Origin: Tritrichomonas musculus
Taxonomy: Eukaryota; Parabasalia; Tritrichomonadida; Tritrichomonadidae
Reading direction: 5' to 3'
NCBI GenBank assembly: GCA_039105265.1
Contig: JAPFFF010000074.1
Coordinates: forward strand, 248,001 to 312,000
DNA: 64,000 bases
Shown: positions 54,986-63,897 of the stretch, piece by piece
How positions within the stretch are numbered: the first letter of the stretch is position 1
How the letters are laid out: the number at the start of each line of letters is the position of its first letter
The notes under the pieces: model-generated
The model's input: only the letters and a program-made list of their open reading frames with translations
Told to the model about the DNA's origin: nothing
The model's database searches: none
Translations under genes and position numbers: made by a program

Positions 54986-56662
54986 ATGATTAATCATGAG
55001 GTTTATATGAAAACATCAGCTGAAGTTTGTTCGCAAATTGCGTCATATTTCGATGTTGTAGATAGCTGTATTGCCACTTCTGATACAAATAAACAGTATT
55101 CAATTAATCCACAAACATCATATTCGCCTTCACCTCCAATAAAACAAGGGTCATATACAAGTGTTATTATTTCTCCAAATACACACAATACAGCTGACAT
55201 CTATAATGGTTTTATTCGTGCTGATCTAAAAGTGACAATGAATATAAATGAAAAGATACCAGATTTGAGTGATATTGGCGGTTATCCATTCAATAAAATC
55301 TGGTTTGGATTCAAAGATGCAAGAGATGCTATTGAAAAATATGAAATAGTAGCTAACGGAATAACGATATATACACAAAACTTTGGTTGTGAAGAATCGT
55401 TCTTAACTGCATGTTGTGCGAATGAAACAACAAAGAGAGCAGATGTATACTCAAAGGCAAGACATAAAGATATATGGAATAATAATTTTGCCACTCGTTG
55501 CGGAATAGTAATTAATTGGCCAAAAGATGATTTAACAGCAACATTTACGATTCATTTAAAAATTGATTTGCGTAGATTCTTGCCATTATCAAATATAAAA
55601 TATTTACCAGCTTTTGCAGGAAAACTCGAATTAAGATTATATTTCTCATGTGCTGGTATGCTTTGTTGTCCATGTGGACCATCAAGATCTTTACTTGCGC
55701 AACCATCTCTTGCAACTCAATATACTTTTTATGCGATCACTAATGAATTCACACCTGTTGGCGATGATGTTAAAATATGGATTTCAAGTACATCAGCTAA
55801 TTCATCAGGCCAAGCATCAGGAAAGACAGATGAAGCTGAAATATTAGCATCAGAAACACCATATACTCTTTATTCTGGTTTACGAAAATTCCAAGTCTAT
55901 GAGTATGAAATCACTGAATGCTCATCAATTATTCCATGTTTTGGTATAAACAATGAGATTTATCAACAATTGGTTCAGCGTTATTCAAATCCACAACATC
56001 CACTCACATTTCCAACTCAAACATTGTCATTTTACACCTGCACTCAAGCATTAAAACAAATCCAAGACAAAACAACAGTCACCGTCACTCCAAGATTTGT
56101 TGATTCTATCTTTTGTTTATTCCCTCTTCATCAACGTCATCATACATATTTCAAAAATCCACTTTTTAAACATTTCCAATTGAATTGTGGCGGTTATGGC
56201 AATATTCCAGCCAAATCTTTCGGAACAGATGGTGAATATCCAGAATTCATTGAATATTGTCAAAATGCAATGAATATGAATGGTGAACAAACCGGTTTCA
56301 ATAAAGAGGTTATCGCTTCATTATGTAATGTAAGTAAACCTTTAGCCAATATAACAGGTTTATATCCAAACGATAGGACTTCATTCTTTATCGGTTTTGC
56401 GACAGAAACAGATGGGACATATCAACAGGGCCTTACAAGTTTATCACCAATTAACTTCGAAATAATCGTCACACAGGAACATGCACAAATAAAAGATCCA
56501 AATGATAAATCAGAGAATTATAAAAAGCATTTTTCTCAAATAGTCGATACGCCACCAATATTAGGTTTATTAGTTGATGCTTCTATTTCGATTTTAGTAC
56601 AGCCCAATGGCATGCCCCCACTGGTTCGAATTGGGAATTATGACATTACAACTCCTGAATAA
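54986..56662 (+). CDS. Major capsid protein of element C, double jelly-roll type (558 aa)
   Basis: Homologue of 18230..19843, with blocks KTSAEVCSQIASYFDVVDSC, a ...SPSPPIKQGSYTS segment, WFGFKDARDAIEKYEIVANG, FGCEESFLTACCANETTKRA, IPCFGI near 310, and LVQPNGMPPLVRIGNYDITT at the end. The unusually conserved Cys residues suggest structural or disulphide roles. A TCAAGAAATG start context supports this ATG. The identification as MCP is from synteny and features. Confidence 0.72.
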   Translation: MINHEVYMKTSAEVCSQIASYFDVVDSCIATSDTNKQYSINPQTSYSPSPPIKQGSYTSVIISPNTHNTADIYNGFIRADLKVTMNINEKIPDLSDIGGYPFNKIWFGFKDARDAIEKYEIVANGITIYTQNFGCEESFLTACCANETTKRADVYSKARHKDIWNNNFATRCGIVINWPKDDLTATFTIHLKIDLRRFLPLSNIKYLPAFAGKLELRLYFSCAGMLCCPCGPSRSLLAQPSLATQYTFYAITNEFTPVGDDVKIWISSTSANSSGQASGKTDEAEILASETPYTLYSGLRKFQVYEYEITECSSIIPCFGINNEIYQQLVQRYSNPQHPLTFPTQTLSFYTCTQALKQIQDKTTVTVTPRFVDSIFCLFPLHQRHHTYFKNPLFKHFQLNCGGYGNIPAKSFGTDGEYPEFIEYCQNAMNMNGEQTGFNKEVIASLCNVSKPLANITGLYPNDRTSFFIGFATETDGTYQQGLTSLSPINFEIIVTQEHAQIKDPNDKSENYKKHFSQIVDTPPILGLLVDASISILVQPNGMPPLVRIGNYDITTPE

Positions 56663-56684
56663 AATAGAATTTTTCTTTACTTAA

Positions 56685-57116
56685 ATGGCTAATGATTATA
56701 AATCCCCAAATGCAGAGATTGTAGGAAGAGAAGGAGTAATGTATAATGAAAATACAGAAAAAGTGCGATTTATCAAAGGCAAACATTATGGTATCTTTTC
56801 GAACGATAACACTTATGCTGTCACTTTTAATCCCAAGGTCAATTTGCCACCAACGATAGTTCGAGAAAATAAACCTGTACGTCCTCCACCAACTAATCAG
56901 CACACAACAAAAGGACTTCATGAACCACCTGTAAGCTTAACTGACGGAAAACATTATATTCACCATGGATATGTGAAAAAACCGCCACTTTTGCCTCCTT
57001 ACCTGAAAAAGCCAGAAGATTTAGCTCGAATACAAGGATTAGCAGATGAAAATAATAAAGGATCAATAATATATGGACCTAAACACTCAGTTATAATTAA
57101 AAATAATATCTATTAA
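56685..57116 (+). CDS. Conserved proline-rich protein (143 aa)
   Basis: Homologue of 16599..17027 (GIFSNDNTYAVTFNPK, KGLHEPPVSLTDG, PPLLPPYLKKPEDLARIQG). Function unknown. In C it follows the MCP directly; in A two accessory genes (HNH and 149-aa) intervene. Confidence 0.6.
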   Translation: MANDYKSPNAEIVGREGVMYNENTEKVRFIKGKHYGIFSNDNTYAVTFNPKVNLPPTIVRENKPVRPPPTNQHTTKGLHEPPVSLTDGKHYIHHGYVKKPPLLPPYLKKPEDLARIQGLADENNKGSIIYGPKHSVIIKNNIY

Positions 57117-57141
57117 ATTAAATTAATTTTTATTAATTAAA

Positions 57142-57567
57142 TTATTTTTCTTCTTCTTTTTCTTTTTCTTCTTTCTTTTCTTCATCCTCTTCTTTTTCAT
57201 CATCATCAGAAGGAAAATTAAAAGGACTATCGTCAGAATCAGTACTGATCATTTTAATATATTTTTCTTCTTTCTTCTTCTTCTTTTCTTTCTTTTCTTC
57301 CTCCTCTTCTTCTTCTTCTTCTTTCTTTTCTTTATATCTTTTTTCTGCTTCATTCATTTGAATCCATACATTTATTAGTCTTTTTGTAGCTATTTCTTGG
57401 TTTCTCAGTTTGCAGTATCGAACCATCATGAGTGGAATTATCTGTTCTATTTTATAAATCGGGATCTCTTCTGTTTCTTGTTCTAATAAAGCCCGGATGT
57501 CTTTTATGAGGGGCATGAGCTCTTTTTGGATCTGAGTTAATTCATGAGCATGTTTTTGGATGGACAT
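57142..57567 (-). CDS. Glu/Lys-rich coiled-coil protein (141 aa)
   Basis: The N-terminal 80 residues are a helical domain (ELTQIQKELMPLIKDIRALL; IPLMMVRYCKLRNQEIATKR). The C-terminal 60 are runs of Glu and Lys broken by a short Ser/Asp segment. No family recognised. It is encoded against the main direction, between two genes that are neighbours in A, so it is probably a later addition. Confidence 0.45.
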   Translation of the reverse strand: MSIQKHAHELTQIQKELMPLIKDIRALLEQETEEIPIYKIEQIIPLMMVRYCKLRNQEIATKRLINVWIQMNEAEKRYKEKKEEEEEEEEEKKEKKKKKEEKYIKMISTDSDDSPFNFPSDDDEKEEDEEKKEEKEKEEEK

Positions 57568-57687
57568 TATATAAGTGTGATTTGATTATTCTTTCTAAAG
57601 TTTTCTTCTTAAATAAATGGCCGGCTACTTATGATAATTCAGAAGTTAATTGGTCCCTTAAAATTTTCAGGTTTATCTCCAAGGCAA

Positions 57688-58209
57688 ATGATCAAGAAGA
57701 GAACAAACGCAACTGGTGTTAACGCAAATATAGCATTGGAGCCAACAGCAGCATCGTCATCGACTTCAAATATAAATAATAATATTATTATAAATAAACG
57801 AGAAGATGGGAAGGAGGAGATAGTGATAACAAGAGACGTGAATGCTCAAATAGAACCGGAAATCAATGAAACAGACGCAAAAAGTGTGATTTTAGAAACA
57901 TATGCTCAAATACTTTTAAATCAGGATAAAGCGCTTTTAAGCAATTTAATCTTTAAGCATTCTATTATTGTCCCTAAAGAGTGCTTAGAAGAAATCATAA
58001 AAGCAATTCTCAAAGTGAACGAAGTGGAAGTACATATTGATGAAGATATTGGTTGTTGTGCCGGAAAAGCAAACCCAATTCGAAGAATAGAAGCCATTAA
58101 AATACTCAAAGAGAACGGCGAAATCGTCACTGATTTCAAACAAGTTTATAATAAAGAATATAATGAATTATTAAATAACTATCATTTATGTTTAAAGTTT
58201 TGCGTTTAG
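57688..58209 (+). CDS. Conserved small Cys-motif protein, element C version (173 aa)
   Basis: I chose the start at 57688 (MIKKRTNATGVNANIALEP) by alignment with 16043..16570; the longer frame from 57631 is not matched. DEDIGCCAGKANPIRRIEAI and DFKQVYNKEYNELLNNYHLC are conserved. Its stop touches the stop of the convergent secreted-like gene with no spacer. Confidence 0.65.
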   Translation: MIKKRTNATGVNANIALEPTAASSSTSNINNNIIINKREDGKEEIVITRDVNAQIEPEINETDAKSVILETYAQILLNQDKALLSNLIFKHSIIVPKECLEEIIKAILKVNEVEVHIDEDIGCCAGKANPIRRIEAIKILKENGEIVTDFKQVYNKEYNELLNNYHLCLKFCV

Positions 58210-58854
58210 TTAGTTAAAAACCCAGTAAATAGCTCCTCCACCAGTTATATTAAATATTTGGCAATTGCAAACTAGAAGAATACAATTCTGAGAAAAAATA
58301 ATTCCTCCAGGTTCGTAAGATTTAATATTCGAGAATTTGCAATGTTTCAATATAATGGCTTCAGATTGATTTTTTTTTACAATTCTTGGGACAGGGCAAA
58401 AAGGGTCAGGTGATATGGTTGGAGTTAATGAGGGAGTTTGTTTTGGAGGATCATACAGATAAAAAAGTCCATGAAGAGCAGAAGCACGTCTGCTTTGGAT
58501 TATGAGAGTATCAGTAGTGATCGGCATTGATTGTGAATCAAAGAAAACTTGCCATTTCTGACGAACATCTGATTTACAATTAATGTTTAATTGACTTAAT
58601 TGTCCAAAATAAATGTCAATTGTATCAAAATTAGAGTCTTTCATTCCAATTATCCAAAATCGAGAACATGTAATTTGTTGTTCAAGAATTCCTCCTTGAT
58701 AAAGAACGAAGAGATGATCCTTCAAGTCAGAAGTATCCATCGCCCAGTCTCCATAAACTTGAGTAAAATTCCAAGCAGGTATCCAATTAGCCTCTTCCGG
58801 GATTCCATCAGGTCTTTCAAATGATTCAATGAGTATCAATAAGATAATGAACAT
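58210..58854 (-). CDS. Secreted-like protein with beta-helix-type repeats (214 aa)
   Basis: The N-terminus MFIILLILIES looks like a signal peptide core. The C-terminal 60 residues have a pattern, LKHCKFSNIKSYEPGGIIFS then LVCNCQIFNITGGGAIY, like the coils of right-handed beta-helix surface proteins that are abundant in trichomonads. A Pro/Thr linker (about 140..155) separates the parts. A and B have no such gene. It could be a host gene captured by C or a C-specific receptor-binding protein. It lies in the same orientation as the helicase, 77 bp downstream of it. Confidence 0.5.
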   Translation of the reverse strand: MFIILLILIESFERPDGIPEEANWIPAWNFTQVYGDWAMDTSDLKDHLFVLYQGGILEQQITCSRFWIIGMKDSNFDTIDIYFGQLSQLNINCKSDVRQKWQVFFDSQSMPITTDTLIIQSRRASALHGLFYLYDPPKQTPSLTPTISPDPFCPVPRIVKKNQSEAIILKHCKFSNIKSYEPGGIIFSQNCILLVCNCQIFNITGGGAIYWVFN

Positions 58855-58931
58855 TGAAAAAAATGAAAACGGTTATGTCAGATCACATAACATTCTCAAA
58901 AAAAAGATTAATTTAATAAAAGTTAATTCTT

Positions 58932-60695
58932 TTATTTATTAATTTGAAAGAATTGATATGCGTCTTCACGCAATTGATAAATTGCTGCCTTTGAGCCATC
59001 TTTGGTTTCACGGCAGTATTTGAGAACGCTGTTTCGAAAGGCTTGCATTGTTCCCACAGCATATCCATTTTCGGTGCACCAAGCTTTAAAGGATTCAAAG
59101 GCCTGCTTCTTTTGTATTCCATGGATAAATTGTGAAACATTCAGCTGAATGAATGCTGAGTATGGATTCTTCGAAAAGTTAATAATGTCTGTTTTCTCTC
59201 TTGTCAAAGGAATGATTGTCGGATCCCATTGGGAAAGATCAATTCTTCTGAACCAAGATAACAGGATCGAAAAAAAATCAGGAGTGAAGGACCCATAAAG
59301 ATTATTAAAATAGTCTTTATCTCCTCGTTTTTCTGCTGAAACTTCCATAACTATGTATCGTCTATCATCTTCTGCTATTTTGATTGGTGCAAAATTGTTC
59401 GAAAGGAAGATAAAGTTGGCAACATTTTGCTGAGTAAAGACGTCCTGATACTTCTTGTGAATGTCAATTGACTCTTCTGTGATCAATGTCTTTAAGGTGT
59501 CGTCATCATATTTCTTGTTGCCGATAAAACTCTTTACTTCATTACACACAAGCAACATTTTATACATCAAACTTCCATTAAATTTGCCTGTGAGATAATC
59601 AAGTTTGGCATCAGGATTGGCATAACCACCAAAAAGTTTACAAATAGTGTCAGTAAACGTGTTTTTCCCAGTACCCTGCATACCTGTTATGACGAGTGCT
59701 GTTTTGGTCTTTTTTCCAATATTTTGGATAATATACGATATCCAGGATATGACATAATTGAAAACATCTTTTCTTTTTTGGCATATGATGGCAAAAATAT
59801 GAGAAAGGAATGGCTGAATAACTTCTTGTCTTATATTTTGTCCAAAGCATAAAGGATAATCAAATCCCTGGAAGAATTGAAACACATCCAATCGTCCGGT
59901 GTAGAATGCCATCTGCTCTATTGTCAAAAAGTTTGTATTTGTTCCTTCCTGCAAAACTTTATATGCTGTAATTGCTTTTGTCGTTTTGCCCAAAGTTATT
60001 GACTTTAGTTTTTGATTGAACTGTGCCATAGTAGTGAATGTCAGTTGTGCGTGATTGTACTTTGGGTCTCTCACTTTGAGGAGAAAAATTGATGGCACAA
60101 CATCAATATGTTTAGCAACTCTGACAAGATCAGTCATGAATTCCCCGACTCTGATGCCAAACCCTGTGCTTTTCCTATAGTCTTTGTGTCTGATGCTAGT
60201 TAATGAAAAATGGGTATATGTTTCAATTTGAGCTGAGTCATTAATGGTGTTATTAAAGTACGTCTCAAGCATGTAATTCCTCTGTCTTTGAGGTAAACAG
60301 TTTAAGAAATCGAATAACCATCTGTTCCCTTTGAGAGTTTGATTATTTAGCCAATTTTCTTCGACAAATTCTTCACTATTTCCCTCTTTGAGACACCACC
60401 ATCTTTTCATGATTTGCTTTTTGAAATCGGTCTTATATGGTGCAATAGATATTGAATTGAATACCTGACCAAAATTCTCTTCGTTTGGTTCCAACAATGA
60501 ATAAAGGGCCAATAAATCATCACCGTCAAGTTTAATTGGGTTATTGTTGACACAAAGATCATTATCATTAAAATCTGGGTGGTAATGTGGCAGGACATTT
60601 TGAATTATTATTTGGTCTTCATCGTTACTATCATCCAAATAAGGATCTTCTTCAGTCATTTGTTCTTCTTCAGTCATTTGTTCTTCTTCAGTCAT
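58932..60695 (-). CDS. Superfamily 3 helicase of element C (587 aa)
   Basis: The helicase core occupies residues about 340..500. Walker A is ITGMQGTGKNTF (about 348); Walker B-like LLVCNEV (about 395); motif C is NFIFLSNNFAPIKI (about 435), followed by an Arg-rich DDRRYIVMEVS. The upstream region (YTGRLDVFQFFQGFDYPLCF and following) matches the lead-in seen in D5/DUF5906-type viral primase-helicases. No primase catalytic motif was recognised. The C-terminus looks like a winged helix. It starts with three copies of MTEEEQ/MTEED, so the exact start is uncertain. With the HUH protein it supplies the two halves of a Rep-type replication module. Confidence 0.82.
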   Translation of the reverse strand: MTEEEQMTEEEQMTEEDPYLDDSNDEDQIIIQNVLPHYHPDFNDNDLCVNNNPIKLDGDDLLALYSLLEPNEENFGQVFNSISIAPYKTDFKKQIMKRWWCLKEGNSEEFVEENWLNNQTLKGNRWLFDFLNCLPQRQRNYMLETYFNNTINDSAQIETYTHFSLTSIRHKDYRKSTGFGIRVGEFMTDLVRVAKHIDVVPSIFLLKVRDPKYNHAQLTFTTMAQFNQKLKSITLGKTTKAITAYKVLQEGTNTNFLTIEQMAFYTGRLDVFQFFQGFDYPLCFGQNIRQEVIQPFLSHIFAIICQKRKDVFNYVISWISYIIQNIGKKTKTALVITGMQGTGKNTFTDTICKLFGGYANPDAKLDYLTGKFNGSLMYKMLLVCNEVKSFIGNKKYDDDTLKTLITEESIDIHKKYQDVFTQQNVANFIFLSNNFAPIKIAEDDRRYIVMEVSAEKRGDKDYFNNLYGSFTPDFFSILLSWFRRIDLSQWDPTIIPLTREKTDIINFSKNPYSAFIQLNVSQFIHGIQKKQAFESFKAWCTENGYAVGTMQAFRNSVLKYCRETKDGSKAAIYQLREDAYQFFQINK

Positions 60696-60744
60696 TTCAG
60701 AAAAGTGAAGAGCTTTTTTGTTTTTTATTTTTTCTCAAAAATAA
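60696..60744. promoter_or_regulatory. Divergent 49-bp promoter region, helicase and bZIP-like genes
   Basis: Start codons on both strands are separated by only 49 bp. TCAAAAATAAATG on the plus side is a TCA-type initiator close to the ATG, and TTTTTT tracts fill the middle. A shared promoter is inferred. Confidence 0.5.
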
Positions 60745-60975
60745 ATGTCCGGACGATTAGATCTTTCAGAATTTAATGAAACAAATGTTATCAAAAAGCT
60801 CACCAAATCAGAAAGTATACAAAATTTGAAAAGAGGACGAAAACTAAAATACGCTACTGAAGAAGAAAGACATGAAGCTAGAAAACAACAACAAAAAGCA
60901 TATAGAGAAAGGAAAAAAAGAGAATTAGAAGAATTAAGAGAAAAAGTAAATATGATAACGAATCAGCCCAATTGA
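60745..60975 (+). CDS. Small bZIP-like basic protein (76 aa)
   Basis: Homologue of 15732..16013: LDLSEFNETNVIKKLTKS, then KRGRKLKYATEEERHEARKQ and AYRERKKRELEELREKV. It has the basic region plus short zipper-like helix. It is the outermost gene of the conserved block in both A and C. The stop is followed by TTATTTTTG. Confidence 0.65.
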   Translation: MSGRLDLSEFNETNVIKKLTKSESIQNLKRGRKLKYATEEERHEARKQQQKAYRERKKRELEELREKVNMITNQPN

Positions 60976-61009
60976 ATGCCTAATTGGCTTGTATTTTATT
61001 TTTGTTTTT

Positions 61010-61965
61010 CAATAATTATTCAATGATTCATGCGTCCAATAAAATTCAATAATTCATGCGTCCAATAAAATTCAATGATTCATGCGTCCAATAAAATTCA
61101 ATGATTCATGCGTCCAATAAAATTCAATGATTCATGCGGACAATAAAAAAAACATTCAATAATTCATGCGGCCATGACCTTATGAAGTATTCAATTTTCT
61201 TGCGGACAAAAAAAATTCAATGATTCATGCGGACAAAAAAAAATTCAATGATTCAAGAATTCAATGATTCATGCGGACAAAAAAATTCAATGATTCATGC
61301 GGACAAAAAAAATTCAATGATTCATGCGTCCAATAAAATTCAATGATTCATGCGGACAAAAAAAAAAACATTCAATAATTCATGCGGCCATGACCTTATG
61401 AAGTATTCAATTTTCTTGCGGACAAAAAAAATTCAATGATTCATGCGGACAAAAAAAAATTCAATGATTCAAGAATTCAATGATTCATGCGGACAAAAAA
61501 ATTCAATGATTCATGCGGACAAAAAAAATTCAATGATTCATGCGGACAAAAAAAATTCAATGATTCATGCGTCCAATAAAATTCAATGATTCATGCGGAC
61601 AAAAAAAAATTCAATGATTCAAGAATTCAATGATTCATGCGGACAAAAAAATTCAATGATTCATGCGGACAAAAAAAATTCAATGATTCATGCGTCCAAT
61701 AAAATTCAATGATTCATGCGGACAATAAAAAAAACATTCAATAATTCATGCGGCCATGACCTTATGAAGTATTCAATTTTCTTGCGGACAAAAAAAATTC
61801 AATGATTCATGCGGACAAAAAAAAATTCAATGATTCAAGAATTCAATGATTCATGCGGACAAAAAAATTCAATGATTCATGCGGACAAAAAAAATTCAAT
61901 GATTCATGCGGACAAAAAAAATTCAATGATTCATGCGTCCAATAAAATTCAATGATTCATGCAGT
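61010..61965. repeat. 26-27 bp minisatellite with higher-order structure
   Basis: Units of the type ATTCAATGATTCATGCGGAC plus an A-run (variant GTCCAATAAA) fill about 950 bp. A longer block starting ATTCAATAATTCATGCGGCC and including CATGACCTTATGAAG appears three times, at about 61154, 61370 and 61736, with the following units repeated too. It is unrelated to the 23-bp satellite. It may mark the right part of C or the host locus; no gene is present. Confidence 0.9.
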
Positions 61966-61970
61966 AATGT

Positions 61971-62390
61971 TTAGTAAAAAATTTTTGTGTATATTGTTAA
62001 TCTTTTATTTTTTATTCTAATACGCTTATTAGAAAACATTGTTCTTATTTCAAGTATATGTGCAAGTCCTTTTTTGGTTAAATTTGTGCCAAAATAACTA
62101 TTATATAAATCTCTGAGTTCATTTGCATAATAATTATCTTTTCTGAGAGATTTATAAAATGCCAAGAATTTGGGATTTATATGGAGGCTATCTGATATTT
62201 TGAGCTTTTTGCTCAATTCGAAACTAGGAATTTTATCTTCTTGAGAAGATATATGTAATGACCGTGAGATATCTTTCCCCAATTTTTCTATTTGATTATC
62301 AAGATGCCAGAGCTCTTTGTCTTCTTCTGTTAACTCATAATGAACTAAAGAATCAAGAAAATCAGTTTCGTCTTCAAAGTATTCAGACAT
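61971..62390 (-). CDS. Unrecognised 139-aa protein
   Basis: I chose the ATG at 62390, since the upstream extension to 62552 is a low-complexity hydrophobic read of AT-rich DNA. Acidic N-terminus (SEYFEDETDFLDSL), a polar middle, and a basic C-terminus (KRIRIKNKRLTIYTK) preceded by a helix-turn-helix-like stretch (ELRDLYNSYFGTNLTKKGLA). Its stop abuts the minisatellite. No family recognised; it is not clear whether it belongs to element C. Confidence 0.5.
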   Translation of the reverse strand: MSEYFEDETDFLDSLVHYELTEEDKELWHLDNQIEKLGKDISRSLHISSQEDKIPSFELSKKLKISDSLHINPKFLAFYKSLRKDNYYANELRDLYNSYFGTNLTKKGLAHILEIRTMFSNKRIRIKNKRLTIYTKIFY

Positions 62391-62757
62391 AAAAAGTGTG
62401 AACTTTTTCAAAAGAATTTTCAAATTATATGGAAAAACATTTTTTAGAATAAAAATAACTATTTTATAAATATGTATATTTAATGTAGATATTAAATAAT
62501 AGTTTAGATTTAAAAAATAAAATACTTTGGAATAAAATTTACATTCTCTCAATTTATTGAAATATTTTTAATAATTTGTTTTTTAATAATAATCATAAAA
62601 ATAATATATATACTTAATATAGATAATTAATAATTAATCGTTAGATTAAAATAAAATGTTTAAAAATCGCAAAAATTAAAAATGATCGGACATTCAATTT
62701 TGTGAGATAGTATTGAATTATCGTTTTGTCTCAAATTTTCATTTTTTATTTTTGCAG
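62391..62757. other. AT-rich intergenic region with initiator-like site
   Basis: No gene seen. TTTTCATTTTTTATT at about 62737..62750 contains TCATTTTTT, close to the trichomonad initiator, and would give a leader of about 17 bases for the downstream gene. Confidence 0.5.
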
Positions 62758-63894
62758 ATGGAACGTCAATACTCGCGAAAAGGGAATCTAAAATATCCAA
62801 TTTACAGCAATCGATATACGGATGGGCCCCATATATTGGTGGGAGAGCCCCGTTACAACAGATACATTACGGAAGGGCCCCATCAATATATGGGAGAGCC
62901 CCGTTACAGATATGCCTCGGAAGGGCCCCATCAATATATGGGAGAGCCCCGAGAAGAAAGATATGCCTCGGATGGGCCCCATATATTGGTGGGAGAGCCC
63001 CGAGATGATGAAAGAATGGCAGCAATCGAACACCAACTCGATATGTTATTGCAAGCGCAATTACAACAATTACAGCAACAGCAACCTCAAATACAGCAGC
63101 AGCAACCTCAAGTGCAGCAGCAGCAACCTCAAATACAGCAGCAACAAAATCAAATACAGCAGCAACAAAATCAAATACAGCAGCAACAAAATCAAATACA
63201 GCAAGAAGAACCTCATTTGCAAATAGAACCTGGCCATGTCATAAATTTTTTGCCAGCTGAACCAGAGGAAGAGACAAAAAGCTGGGAAAGATTAATGGAC
63301 ATAATTCTCCAATCCGATCAGCAGCCAAATCCACTCACAAAGTTGGATTGGAGAATTCGTCAAATAATGACCAAATATGTGGACAAAAAGCTGGAAAAGC
63401 AAAAAGCAGATTATGAGACCAAGCTCAAGAACCTAGAGGAACAAATTACAAAACTAAAGATACCACCACCAGCACCAGCACCAGCACCAGCAATAGATTA
63501 TGCATCTGTTTCAAAAAGAGTATGCAAAGAACAGGCTTTCTTAGATGAATTAGTGAGAGTGGTAAACAATGCCTGGGATAAGAGAGAAAAGGTTGATCCA
63601 GCTGGAATTGCTAAAACTCTAGAAAAAAAGATCAGTAGATCAGAGGAAGCAAGACGTTTAATATTCGTCCATGAAGATTTCAAAAATAAATACAGCAAAG
63701 ATTATAATACATCCAAGCTCCAACAAGATCTTTATAATGACTTTGCTTCCTCAATAAAAAAGCTCGTTAATGATCCTCGAGAATACCAATATTTACTATC
63801 ACTTCAGGATAATGCTCCAGATGTGAATACTAAAAACTTACCCACAATTACAGCATGGTGGGTTGAACATTATTTAAAGACACTTTTAATAGCA
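62758..63894 (+). CDS. Repeat- and Gln-rich protein (379 aa)
   Basis: The start at 62758 follows the initiator-like TCATTTTTT; an ATG at 62713 is less likely. Residues about 18..85 hold four imperfect copies of a module of the type DGPHILVGEPR/EGPHQYMGEPR; about 100..155 is Gln-rich (QQQPQIQQQQ); about 215..230 a charged helix; about 235..245 Pro-Ala repeats; about 250..379 a helical domain (CKEQAFLDELVRVVNNAWDK). The protein ends just before TAA at 63895. No family recognised; it may be a host or C gene. Confidence 0.55.
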
Positions 63895-63897
63895 TAA

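Larger units (their letters stand above)
48380..60975. mobile_element. Element C: Polinton-like element with Rep and SF3 helicase (minimal extent)
   Basis: The left end AGTAGTATACGTTAGG matches the end of element A (AGTAGTATAGTATAGG) at 13 of 16 positions. The right end and target duplication are not in view; the extent given runs to the last gene shared with A. Parts: HUH Rep, HNH, Ulp1-like protease, penton-like protein, integrase, ATPase, pVI-like protein, SKHLTGSKR protein, MCP, small proteins, secreted-like protein, SF3 helicase, bZIP-like protein. No DNA polymerase was found. The genes look intact, with no obvious break in view. Confidence 0.8.

Noticed and set aside
57142-57567. Reading the Glu/Lys-rich gene as a mere low-complexity artefact
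   Set aside because: The N-terminal half is a normal-composition helical domain, so I kept it as a gene with low confidence.
60976-61965. The minisatellite as the right TIR of element C
   Set aside because: It contains no reverse complement of 48380..48460 and no terminal ACTACT.
62713-62757. A 15-codon N-terminal extension, or a 3-prime splice site at TTTTTGCAG, for the Gln-rich gene
   Set aside because: The TCATTTTTT initiator lies within that stretch, and no trichomonad-type branch/acceptor motif (ACTAAC-ACACAG) is present.
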